Assembly: GCA_040756085.1 (NCBI GenBank)
Contig: JBFMAE010000294.1
Location: forward strand, 1-7,247
Direction: 5' to 3'
Source: JBFMAE01 sp040756085
GTDB lineage: Bacteria > Desulfobacterota > BSN033 > UBA1163
DNA: 7,247 bases
The notes under the pieces were generated by a model that saw only the letters and a list, made by a program, of their open reading frames with translations, had not been told where the DNA came from and did not search any database. Positions 1 to 5,579 of this stretch are shown here, piece after piece. Made by a program: the position numbers and the translations under genes. The first letter of the stretch is position 1. Every line of letters begins with the position of its first letter.

Positions 1-661
1 ATAGAACCGAGGCCATTTCTGAAATGGCGATATCCAATTCTTTATAACCTTTGGTGATCTCCTTATCACAAAGGAGTTGGTGGAATCTCACCTTTTCCCT
101 TCGCCATAAACAACCCTTCATATTTTTAATGCTCAATGTAACCTGAGTGTGCATATGGGTCTTCATGACAGGGATGGAGATGATGAAATCGAATTCTTTT
201 AAGATGCGTGGAACTTTAATCTTTTTTATGACCTTTCCGTCAGGGACTCTTATTTCTACTGGGGCTATCTGATCTAAATCAATGAGTTCAACTCCTCCTT
301 TTTCAGAAATTTCTTTCATCCCTGTGACTCGAAAGGCCTTCTCCGCATTCACTCCCAAAATACAACTCTCACCGATCACGATATCATTTATCCCCCTCTC
401 TCTCAAATGATCGATGGTAGCCGCGACCACCAAAGGATGTGTCGTTACACCATCGCCAGGGTAGGCCAATCGAGCCGCATTCGGTTTTATCAGGATCTTC
501 TTTCCCTTAAGATTCGGTAAAGGAAATTTTTGAAGGACCCTTCTTGTCGTCTGATATGGATTCTTTCCTTTTAAAACGAAGACCGTAGAGTCCATCAACA
601 ACGACAAAACCTCTTCTAAATCGATTCTATTCAATCGAGCGCAGGTAATGCTTCCTACCAT
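1..661 (-). CDS. DUF362 family protein, N-terminal 220 residues (partial at left edge)
   Basis: The frame is open from an ATG at 661 to the left edge, giving 220 residues, so the C-terminus is missing. I recognise the DUF362 pattern: ILIKPN at residues 56-61, GVTTHP at 71-76, a Rossmann-like stretch HLRERGINDIVIGES at about 85-99, and the strongly typical ISIPVMKTH and LSIKNMKG segments at 161-169 and 176-183. DUF362 proteins are often found with Fe-S proteins in anaerobes; their activity is not established. The ATG lies 14 bp after the stop of the prenyltransferase gene, and AGAGG at the end of that gene is a possible ribosome site 11 bases upstream. An in-frame TGA directly precedes this ATG. 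The family's usual N-terminus aligns better with Met23 (ATG at 595), so the true start could be there. It is the last visible gene of the peptide operon, and its role in that pathway is unknown. Confidence 0.85.
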   Translation of the reverse strand, partial: MVGSITCARLNRIDLEEVLSLLMDSTVFVLKGKNPYQTTRRVLQKFPLPNLKGKKILIKPNAARLAYPGDGVTTHPLVVAATIDHLRERGINDIVIGESCILGVNAEKAFRVTGMKEISEKGGVELIDLDQIAPVEIRVPDGKVIKKIKVPRILKEFDFIISIPVMKTHMHTQVTLSIKNMKGCLWRREKVRFHQLLCDKEITKGYKELDIAISEMASVL

Positions 662-675
662 TCATGATGAAACCT

Positions 676-1569
676 CTAACCTTTGTAAAAAGTTTTATCA
701 ACTATGTAACTCGTAATGAGGATGCTAAGAACGATAACATAGTGAATCATCATGTAGCGAATCGTAGAGACGAACCGATGCGGATTTTCTTGAGTTCGCA
801 TCCCGCTGATGTAACATATCAAAGAGATCGGCAAACAAACTAACACGAGCCATGCAAGATAGGGAAATTTTCCAGAAAACAAGCCTACAAGTAAGAAAGT
901 GTAAAAAAGAGCAGTAATGCCCCCATACAATCTCACCACATTCTTTTGCCCGATCCTCACACATATGTTCCGCTTGCCGACAAGCCTGTCCTGAAAATAG
1001 TCCGGCACTTCATTCAGGATTGATATTCCAAACAGAAGAAGTGCGGGGATTACGGAGACCGAAAGAGGCAAAACATCCATTCGCTGAGTTTGAACATAAT
1101 AACTCCCAAGCATCAAAAAGGGGCCATAAGAGAGCGCAATGATGATCTCTCCAAACCCGCGATACGCTAATTTGATCGGAGGCCCAAGGTAAAAGAAGGC
1201 TGCAAAGAATCCAATGAGGGAAAGGATAATGATGGCCACCCCTAACTCCAGTGTCAGGTAAATCGCTACGATCAGAGCGACAAAAAATCCTGCAATACCA
1301 ACAAAAAAAGTGCGACTCGCCACAGGTTTAGGGTTTAGCTGAAATACCCTATCTGTACCAATCATCCAATCGAAGAATTCATTGAAGGTCTCTACCCCAA
1401 TAAGGACGAACAGAAGGCCTATAAGACCTACGAGAAACAGAAAAGGGCTAAATTCTCCTCCCTGGGAATAAAATGCAATCGCTGCTCCAAGACCATAGGG
1501 CAAGAGGCCAGCAACTAACAAGAACCTGTATCGGAGAAGTTTTACCAGTCCAGTGACAGTTCTTTCCAC
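676..1569 (-). CDS. UbiA/MenA-like membrane prenyltransferase
   Basis: A 297-residue polytopic membrane protein with about nine hydrophobic segments. Both aspartate-rich motifs of the UbiA superfamily are present: N63-x3-D67-x5-D73 (NEFFDWMIGTD) and N186-x3-D190-x3-D194 (NEVPDYFQD). These bind the polyprenyl diphosphate through Mg2+. The FYLGPPIKLAYRGFGE stretch at 126-141 is most like the MenA branch, which prenylates 1,4-dihydroxy-2-naphthoate. Family knowledge therefore predicts transfer of an isoprenoid chain to an aromatic acceptor in the membrane. No menaquinone or ubiquinone genes are visible. The gene lies inside a radical SAM/PqqD operon, so the acceptor may be the peptide-derived product (inference). 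The start is GTG, supported by AAGGAGG seven bases upstream. It overlaps the end of the preceding radical SAM gene by 28 bp, which suggests translational coupling. Confidence 0.9.
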   Translation of the reverse strand: MERTVTGLVKLLRYRFLLVAGLLPYGLGAAIAFYSQGGEFSPFLFLVGLIGLLFVLIGVETFNEFFDWMIGTDRVFQLNPKPVASRTFFVGIAGFFVALIVAIYLTLELGVAIIILSLIGFFAAFFYLGPPIKLAYRGFGEIIIALSYGPFLMLGSYYVQTQRMDVLPLSVSVIPALLLFGISILNEVPDYFQDRLVGKRNICVRIGQKNVVRLYGGITALFYTFLLVGLFSGKFPYLAWLVLVCLPISLICYISGMRTQENPHRFVSTIRYMMIHYVIVLSILITSYIVDKTFYKG

Positions 1570-2522
1570 TGGTTAGCCTCCTTCAAGAGTTCTGGATCAT
1601 CTAATACCCTTTTTGTAAAAGCAATAACCTCTGGGTTTTTCCAGACTGCTTTATATTCTTTCCATATTTCATATAAAGTCTGCTTGCGAAGGTCTCCGAA
1701 AATAAACGGCAGTGGTCCTATGATCTTAATCTTGCCATTGGGGAGAATTAGCAAACTAGCTGTAGGACATTCCAAGCGGTGTTGCAATTCTTCTGTAACC
1801 TCGTAAGGATAATAAAACACTTTCATCTTGCCATCGTATTGAGTTTGTTTTTCTTTTAAGGTCTCGAAGAACGTATCATATTGGGCAGTAGAAGGGCACA
1901 AAATGTCCCAATTCTGGGCTGCTCTGCCGATACGCATGATCCTCCCTGTGTAGAAACCATAAATGCCCATTTCATATGCCATCTCCACAAGGTCTCCTAC
2001 TTCATGGATATTAAACTTAGTTGGCACAAACACTATTTCTGTGTTGACTCCTGCTGCTACGAGATATTTACAAGCGTTGATAGCCTTCTGCCAGTTTCCT
2101 TTTGGTCTTAATCTTTCAAAAGATTGAGGCATAGCACCATCTACGCTAACCTGCACAGAGCGAAAACCAAGTGCCGCAAACCGATTAGCTACTTGTTGGT
2201 CGATTAATTGACCGTTGGTTTCTACTTTTAGGATAACATTGTATTTTCGTAGAAATTCACAGATACTGAAAAAGTCCTTATCCAGTAATGGTTCTCCGCC
2301 AGAAATAGCTACATAGGGAACTTTGAGTTCCACCATCTGCTTGCAAAGGTGTATCTTTTCATCTTTAGTAAGCTCATCAGACATGCTGCACCCAGCATCT
2401 TCAAAGCAATGTAAACAATTAAGGTTGCAAGCTTGCGTTAAATCCCAGGTAACGAATAGTGGAGCATCAAGGTCGACGTACATGAAGCTACCCCCTTCTG
2501 TTTGTGGTCCAATTGTTGTCAT
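1542..2522 (-). CDS. Radical SAM peptide-modifying enzyme, second tandem copy
   Basis: A 326-residue radical SAM protein. The CxxxCxxC motif for the [4Fe-4S] cluster is C32, C36, C39 (CNLNCLHC). The SAM-binding GGEP is at 75-78, followed by VETNG (100-104) and VSVDGA (125-130), all in the order seen in PqqE-like enzymes. The C-terminal part (about 252-290; LILPNGKIKIIGPLPF, then GDLRK and EIW) follows the layout of a SPASM/twitch domain. However, the cysteines that normally bind auxiliary Fe-S clusters are absent: the only cysteine there is C252. The protein is about two thirds identical by eye to the neighbouring 2546-3526 product. Its ATG lies 23 bp after that gene, with AGGA eight bases upstream. 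Met14 also has a GGGGG-rich site before it, but the EGGSF stretch ahead of Met14 matches the paralogue's KGSSF, favouring the longer form. Likely role: modification of the 48-residue precursor with PqqD as partner (inference). Confidence 0.9.
   Translation of the reverse strand: MTTIGPQTEGGSFMYVDLDAPLFVTWDLTQACNLNCLHCFEDAGCSMSDELTKDEKIHLCKQMVELKVPYVAISGGEPLLDKDFFSICEFLRKYNVILKVETNGQLIDQQVANRFAALGFRSVQVSVDGAMPQSFERLRPKGNWQKAINACKYLVAAGVNTEIVFVPTKFNIHEVGDLVEMAYEMGIYGFYTGRIMRIGRAAQNWDILCPSTAQYDTFFETLKEKQTQYDGKMKVFYYPYEVTEELQHRLECPTASLLILPNGKIKIIGPLPFIFGDLRKQTLYEIWKEYKAVWKNPEVIAFTKRVLDDPELLKEANQWKELSLDW
1577..1583 (-). promoter_or_regulatory. Ribosome binding site that decides the GTG start of the prenyltransferase
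   Basis: The minus strand reads AAGGAGG, then seven bases, then GTG at 1569-1567. The site lies within the last codons of the upstream radical SAM gene. No ATG near the beginning of the prenyltransferase frame offers an alternative, so this site fixes the start and the 28-bp overlap. Confidence 0.8.
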
Positions 2523-2545
2523 TTAAATTATCCTATTCAGTCAAA

Positions 2546-3526
2546 TTAAAGTTCCCTCAATTTATTAGATTCCGCCAGAAGGCTTGGATTATTTATAACC
2601 TTCCCCACAAAGGTTATGACCTCAGACTTACACCACGCCTTCTGATACCGCTGCCAGATTTCAGAAAGATTATGTTTGCGCAGGTCCCCGCAGACAAAGG
2701 GCAGCGGGCCGATAAGCTTGACCTTACCATTTGGAAGAACCAAGATGCTAGCCGCCGGTTGCTCCAGCCGGTATTTTAACTCTTCTAAGACATCATAGGG
2801 ATAATAGTATATATTCATCTTACCTTGATATTTAGTTTCCTTTTCTTTTAGCACTTCAAACAAATCCTCATATTCTTGATCAGATGGACACAACATATCC
2901 CAGTTATTTGCTGCTCGTCCAATCTGCATAAGTTTGCCTGTGTAAAAACCGTAGCTGCCCATACTACATGCCATCTCAATGACATCACCGATTTCATGGA
3001 TATTAAATTTAGTTGGAACAAATACTATCTCTGTGTTGACTCCTGCCTCTATAAGATATTTACAGGCATCGACAGTCTTCTGCCAGCTTCCCTTCAGTCT
3101 TAACCTCTCAAAGGTTTGTGGTGTAGCACCATCTACGCTTACCTGCACCGACCGAAACCCAAGTTCTGCAAACCGATCGGCTACATCCCGGTCGATCAGA
3201 AGACCGTTCGTTTCCACTTTTAGACTCACACCATGACCTCGAAGAAACTTGCTGATCTCAAAAAAGTCAGGATGTAAGAGGGGCTCTCCACCCGAAATGG
3301 CGACATAGGGGATGTTCAACCACACAATCTGTTCTAAAAAGTCTATGATTTCTTCTTTTGCGAGTTCATCTGGCATATCGTGCCCTGCCTCTTCGCAACA
3401 ATGGAGGCAATACAGGTTACATGCAGAATTCAATTGCCAAGCAATGAACAACGGTGCGTCAAAATCTGCGAAGCTACTTCCTTTAACGAATGGCTCATTT
3501 AGTGGACGCATTTCGTTTTCTATCAT
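2546..3526 (-). CDS. Radical SAM peptide-modifying enzyme, first tandem copy
   Basis: A 326-residue radical SAM protein with the cluster motif C36, C40, C43 (CNLYCLHC, followed by an extra C44), GGEP at 79-82, VETNG at 104-108 and VSVDGA at 129-134. The C-terminal SPASM-like layout (LVLPNGKVKLIGPLPF, GDLRK, EIW) again lacks the usual auxiliary-cluster cysteines. The position of C252 in the paralogue is a glutamine here, and this copy has its own unshared C279 and C299. Only C213, besides the radical SAM triad and C155, is shared with the other copy. The ATG overlaps the stop of the PqqD-like gene as ATGA, and GAGGAGG in the end of that gene supplies the ribosome site, so PqqD and this enzyme are probably made in proportion. 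Two enzymes with one PqqD suggests two successive modifications, or a heterodimer (inference). The cassette recalls the described SynChlorMet ScmE/ScmF pair, but I cannot assign it. Confidence 0.9.
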   Translation of the reverse strand: MIENEMRPLNEPFVKGSSFADFDAPLFIAWQLNSACNLYCLHCCEEAGHDMPDELAKEEIIDFLEQIVWLNIPYVAISGGEPLLHPDFFEISKFLRGHGVSLKVETNGLLIDRDVADRFAELGFRSVQVSVDGATPQTFERLRLKGSWQKTVDACKYLIEAGVNTEIVFVPTKFNIHEIGDVIEMACSMGSYGFYTGKLMQIGRAANNWDMLCPSDQEYEDLFEVLKEKETKYQGKMNIYYYPYDVLEELKYRLEQPAASILVLPNGKVKLIGPLPFVCGDLRKHNLSEIWQRYQKAWCKSEVITFVGKVINNPSLLAESNKLREL

Positions 3527-3786
3527 TTCTGTTCCTCCTCTTCGATAATGCCGCTGTCTTTCAAACTCCAGATAAATTCGTTTACATCCCCTTCAATTAT
3601 CTTAGGATCACAACTGTAATTGTTTGCTAGCCCAGCAATCACATCCTCAAGTTCTTTTCCCTCCTCAAGGAATCGAAGGATCTCCGAACCTGTCTCGTTT
3701 GTTACAAATACTTTCTCGCGCAATGTCTCAAATACCACTGCTCCAAATTTTTCCTGTCGGACCTTAACGTGTTTTTCAAATTTCAT
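3523..3786 (-). CDS. PqqD-like RiPP recognition protein (peptide chaperone)
   Basis: An 87-residue protein with the PqqD fold pattern: R10-QEKFGAVVFE strand region, FVTNETGSEILRFLEEG (27-43) as the winged-helix core, and the closing segment DVNEFIWSLKDSGII (67-81). PqqD and related RRE proteins bind the leader of a precursor peptide and deliver it to a partner radical SAM enzyme. The length is typical for a stand-alone PqqD. The start is well supported by AGGAGG four bases before the ATG. The gene lies 120 bp downstream of the precursor gene across a structured gap, and its stop overlaps the next start (ATGA). The acidic tail EEEEQK could help contact the lysine-rich precursor leader (inference). 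Confidence 0.88.
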   Translation of the reverse strand: MKFEKHVKVRQEKFGAVVFETLREKVFVTNETGSEILRFLEEGKELEDVIAGLANNYSCDPKIIEGDVNEFIWSLKDSGIIEEEEQK

Positions 3787-3815
3787 ATTTCCTCCTATGG
3801 TTATAAGACACCATG

Positions 3816-3897
3816 GGCAGGATTCAGGCCCTCTGTTAGAATTAAATTCTAAAGCAAATTATTGGAATCACACCCTTCGAGGGCCTGAATTCTTGCC
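3816..3897 (-). promoter_or_regulatory. Intergenic long-range hairpin between precursor and PqqD genes
   Basis: ATTCAGGCCCTC at 3822-3833 pairs perfectly with GAGGGCCTGAAT at 3879-3890, and the pairing continues imperfectly outward (GGCAGG against CTTGCC). The 45-base loop contains a second perfect palindrome, TTAGAATT-A-AATTCTAA, at 3836-3852. In the transcript this would fold into a strong stem with an inner hairpin. There is no U-run directly after it, so it is not a classic terminator. A partial attenuator, or an mRNA-stabilising or processing structure that gives more precursor than enzyme, fits its place in a RiPP operon (inference). It takes up most of the 120-bp gap; I see no other gene there. 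Confidence 0.6.
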
Positions 3898-3906
3898 GGA
3901 CAAAGA

Positions 3907-4053
3907 TTAGGTGAACCTAATGTAGGGCTGTGCCATCACACGGCCTGACACGTCCTCAAGAGTTGGTTTCTTCCATTCTTTTTTCTTATCCTTCTTGGCC
4001 TTCTGTGCGGTGCCACCTACGGGGGCATTCTTTTCATCCTTTTTCTTCCCCAT
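3907..4053 (-). CDS. Candidate RiPP precursor peptide, 48 residues
   Basis: A short frame from ATG 4053 to TAA 3907. It has one of the best ribosome sites in the window (AAAGGAGGTG, seven bases from the ATG). The product is very lysine-rich (12 of 48 residues), with MGKKKDEK at the start and a KKDKKKEWKKP block at 20-30. After that comes TLEDVSGRVMAQPYIRFT (31-48), which differs in composition and holds Tyr44, Phe47, Arg38, Arg46 and Pro43. There is no cysteine, so it is not a sactipeptide or lanthipeptide type. A basic leader with W-K-K-P-x-L-x-D-V-S-G before a short aromatic C-terminus is a reasonable PqqD-recognised precursor. It is the first gene after the operator and promoter, directly before PqqD and the radical SAM genes, as expected for a precursor. 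Assignment is by context and composition only; I do not recognise a named family with certainty. Alternative: a small basic accessory protein. Confidence 0.75.
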   Translation of the reverse strand: MGKKKDEKNAPVGGTAQKAKKDKKKEWKKPTLEDVSGRVMAQPYIRFT

Positions 4054-4060
4054 TTTTATT

Positions 4061-4070
4061 CACCTCCTTT
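4061..4070 (-). promoter_or_regulatory. Strong ribosome binding site of the precursor peptide gene
   Basis: The minus strand reads AAAGGAGGTG, a near-perfect anti-16S match, with seven A/T-rich bases before ATG 4053. A site this strong in front of a 48-codon frame supports real, high-level translation. Confidence 0.8.
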
Positions 4071-4072
4071 CT

Positions 4073-4090
4073 AATGACCAGATGGTCATT
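4073..4090. promoter_or_regulatory. Probable TetR operator O2, controlling the peptide operon
   Basis: An 18-bp palindrome AATGACCA-GA-TGGTCATT (8+2+8, perfect arms). The same ATGACCA-NN-TGGTCAT core appears at 4836-4853 in front of the repressor gene. It lies 19 bp upstream of the precursor ATG and overlaps the last three bases of the proposed -10 box, so a bound repressor would block RNA polymerase. Confidence 0.82.
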
Positions 4091-4115
4091 TCATTTTGAA
4101 AAAATCAGGAAGCAA
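4088..4115 (-). promoter_or_regulatory. Probable sigma-70-type promoter of the peptide operon
   Basis: The minus strand has TTGCTT (4110-4115), a 16-base spacer, then TGAAAT (4088-4093). The boxes are moderate matches. The call is strengthened because the operator starts at the fourth base of the -10 box, precisely as at the repressor's own, much better promoter. The -35 box lies in the last codons and stop of the TetR gene. The leader would be about 25-30 bases. Confidence 0.55.
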
Positions 4116-4746
4116 GTCCTCTCCGCAGTATCTCTACGATCTCATCAACTCGCTCTTCGATAATCTCCCGCTCTATCCGATAGATTCTAACGCCTGAATC
4201 TAAAAAGGGTACAGCATATGCCTGTAAAAAACGATCCATCATCGCATCTAAGATAAAGACGGCCATTTTAAGATCAATATCTTTTCGAATTTCTCCCCTC
4301 TCTTTTCCCTCAATGAGTAAGGACGAAAGGTATTCTGAAGAGAAGAGACGTATCTTCTGGAGGAGTTCATGTCTGAATGGAGCTTCTCTTTCAAACATCA
4401 TCTTCAGGTAGATGCGGTAAATGGAAGGATGTTGCTCCACAAAATCAATCCCTGCCAGGAGGGATTTTCTAATCCTCTCGAAGAATGGATCGTCCTTCGT
4501 TTCGCTCTTTACTTGCTTCAGTCTCTTTCGAACCAGCTCGACTGCATAATCGAAAATATAGAGGAAGAGACTCTTCTTATTTGTGAAATATTGGTAGATG
4601 GAGCCTTTTGCAATCCCTAATTTTGAAACGATCCGGTTTGTGCTTGCCCCTTCGTAACCCTTTTCAGAAAATTCCTCGATGGCAATGTCTATAACCCGTT
4701 TCTGCTTCTCTTCGGGCAGATTAAAAAAGGTCTTATTTGCCTCCAT
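4105..4746 (-). CDS. TetR/AcrR-family transcriptional repressor
   Basis: A 213-residue protein with a TetR N-terminal DNA-binding domain. RVIDIAIEEFSEKGYEGAS at 17-35 leads into the helix-turn-helix TNRIVSKLGIAKGSIYQYF (36-54), then NKKSLF, the usual start of helix 4. Residues from about 65 to 213 form an all-helical ligand-binding and dimer domain of unassigned ligand. The ATG is preceded by AAGGGG four bases upstream; there is no better start. Its own promoter carries an 18-bp palindrome, repeated in front of the next operon, so it very likely represses both itself and the peptide cassette. Mycofactocin clusters also carry a TetR regulator (MftR), but no other part here is diagnostic of mycofactocin. 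The inducer could be the pathway product, an intermediate, or a substrate of the adjacent oxidoreductase (inference). Confidence 0.9.
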   Translation of the reverse strand: MEANKTFFNLPEEKQKRVIDIAIEEFSEKGYEGASTNRIVSKLGIAKGSIYQYFTNKKSLFLYIFDYAVELVRKRLKQVKSETKDDPFFERIRKSLLAGIDFVEQHPSIYRIYLKMMFEREAPFRHELLQKIRLFSSEYLSSLLIEGKERGEIRKDIDLKMAVFILDAMMDRFLQAYAVPFLDSGVRIYRIEREIIEERVDEIVEILRRGLAS

Positions 4747-4835
4747 CTAACCCCTTAAAAACGGATCAAATTTAAAAATGGGTGTGCTCTATTTTATCCT
4801 ACTACCAGGGCTTATCAAAAAAGAAATAGATATTT

Positions 4836-4853
4836 TATGACCACATGGTCATA
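4836..4853. promoter_or_regulatory. Probable TetR operator O1, autoregulatory
   Basis: An 18-bp palindrome TATGACCA-CA-TGGTCATA (8+2+8, perfect arms). It shares ATGACCA-NN-TGGTCAT with the site at 4073-4090. It covers the end of the -10 box and the expected transcription start of the TetR gene, about 90 bp before its ATG, which fits autorepression. Confidence 0.85.
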
Positions 4854-4879
4854 TTATTAGATTTGAACTCAAAAGTCAA
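4851..4879 (-). promoter_or_regulatory. Promoter of the TetR repressor gene
   Basis: The minus strand has TTGACT (4874-4879), a 17-base spacer, then TAATAT (4851-4856), a near-consensus sigma-70 promoter. It begins just after the stop of the ferredoxin gene. The leader to the TetR ATG is about 100 bases and A/T-rich; I see no gene in it. Confidence 0.8.
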
Positions 4880-4882
4880 GAT

Positions 4883-5377
4883 TCAAACCTCAAACCTCAA
4901 ACGCCTCCCCGCAAAACGGGCCATGATTTCTTCGATCTCGCCAAAATAGATGCATCGGCCAATACATTTGTCCACACAGGCAGGCCTCTCGCCTCGATCG
5001 ACCCGGTGATAGCAGAGGTGACACTTCTCAGCTACCCCTTCTTCTCCATTGAACTGCATCACCCCAAAGGGACAGGCCTCGATACAGGCCTTACATCCGA
5101 TACAGGACTCAGGATCCATCAGAACAATGCCGTCCGGTCGTTGGGAGATCGCATTGACCGGACAGGCTTCCTTACAAGGTGGTTTGGAACATTGTAGGCA
5201 ACGAGCCGGAGAATAAGTAAGTTTTAACTTCCCGTTTATATTTTGAACCCCCTTCGTTCTCACCCTTATCCACCTCGATCCTTCGGTGGGGTTATTTTCC
5301 TGTTTGCAGGCCAACTCGCAGGTATCGCATCCCCAGCAGAGGTCATTATCAATAATCATTGCAAGTTTCTTGGTCAT
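4883..5377 (-). CDS. Four-cluster [4Fe-4S] ferredoxin subunit of a molybdopterin oxidoreductase (DmsB/PsrB/NrfC type)
   Basis: A 164-residue iron-sulfur protein with the sixteen-cysteine pattern of the electron-transfer subunit of DMSO-reductase-family enzymes. The groups are C14/17/20/24, C60/63/68/72, C92/95/98/102 (CIGCKACIEACP) and C119/122/134/138, with an additional C142. It would pass electrons between the molybdenum subunit encoded just upstream and an external partner. No signal peptide or membrane segment is visible, and no NrfD-type membrane anchor gene follows, since TetR comes next. The complex is therefore probably soluble, or uses an anchor encoded elsewhere. The start codon has only a weak ribosome site (GAGC about nine bases upstream), but the MTKKLAMIIDNDLCWGC beginning is typical. 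The length is slightly short for the family (often 170-200), with a short C-terminus. A MITE-like repeat separates it from its partner gene. Confidence 0.9.
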   Translation of the reverse strand: MTKKLAMIIDNDLCWGCDTCELACKQENNPTEGSRWIRVRTKGVQNINGKLKLTYSPARCLQCSKPPCKEACPVNAISQRPDGIVLMDPESCIGCKACIEACPFGVMQFNGEEGVAEKCHLCYHRVDRGERPACVDKCIGRCIYFGEIEEIMARFAGRRLRFEV

Positions 5378-5417
5378 TTAAAAAGCTCGTTCTGCAAGAG
5401 AATTTATGCGAAGAGGT

Positions 5418-5572
5418 AGACAGATGTGCTGAAAAAACTTTACAGCGGCTACCTTTAAAATATTAATTACCAGTGCCCGATAGTATTTCTAAAATACCAC
5501 TCTTTTCCAACGCCATGTTAACTATAAAAATCTTAAAACCCGCTTTGTAAAGTTTTTGAGGCATATCTGTCT
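5418..5572. mobile_element. MITE-like element with ~26-bp terminal inverted repeats
   Basis: The left end AGACAGATGTGC at 5418 onward and the complement of the right end, AGACAGATATGC from 5572 backward, match at 22 of 26 positions without gaps to 5443 and 5547 (shared AGACAGAT, AAAAA, CTTTAC), then AGCGG on both sides after a 2-base shift. A short hairpin GTATTT-CTA-AAATAC sits near the centre (5483-5497). The whole ~155 bp is thus an imperfect palindrome with no coding capacity, typical of miniature inverted-repeat elements. No clear target duplication is visible, so the exact ends are uncertain. It fills most of the 202-bp gap between the two oxidoreductase subunit genes; I see no other gene in that gap. 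Confidence 0.55.
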
Positions 5573-5579
5573 GCTTAAT

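Noticed and set aside
627..665. ATG at 665 with a well-spaced AGAGG, giving a 12-residue frame
   Set aside because: It ends at a TAG after 12 codons and overlaps the DUF362 frame; there is no reason to consider it a gene beyond the spacing.
3816..3897. Rho-independent terminator after the precursor gene
   Set aside because: The stem is strong but is followed by mixed sequence with no run of U on the transcribed strand, and the downstream genes have no other obvious promoter.
3523..4746. Assignment of the cassette as PQQ or mycofactocin biosynthesis
   Set aside because: PqqD-like and TetR proteins occur in this setting, but there is no PqqA or MftA-type precursor, no PqqB/PqqC, and no MftE/MftF. 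The radical SAM proteins also lack SPASM cysteines.
4885..4902. Tandem TTTGAGG repeats at the ferredoxin stop
   Set aside because: Only two to three 7-base units that overlap the last codons; too short to call a repeat element or an operator.
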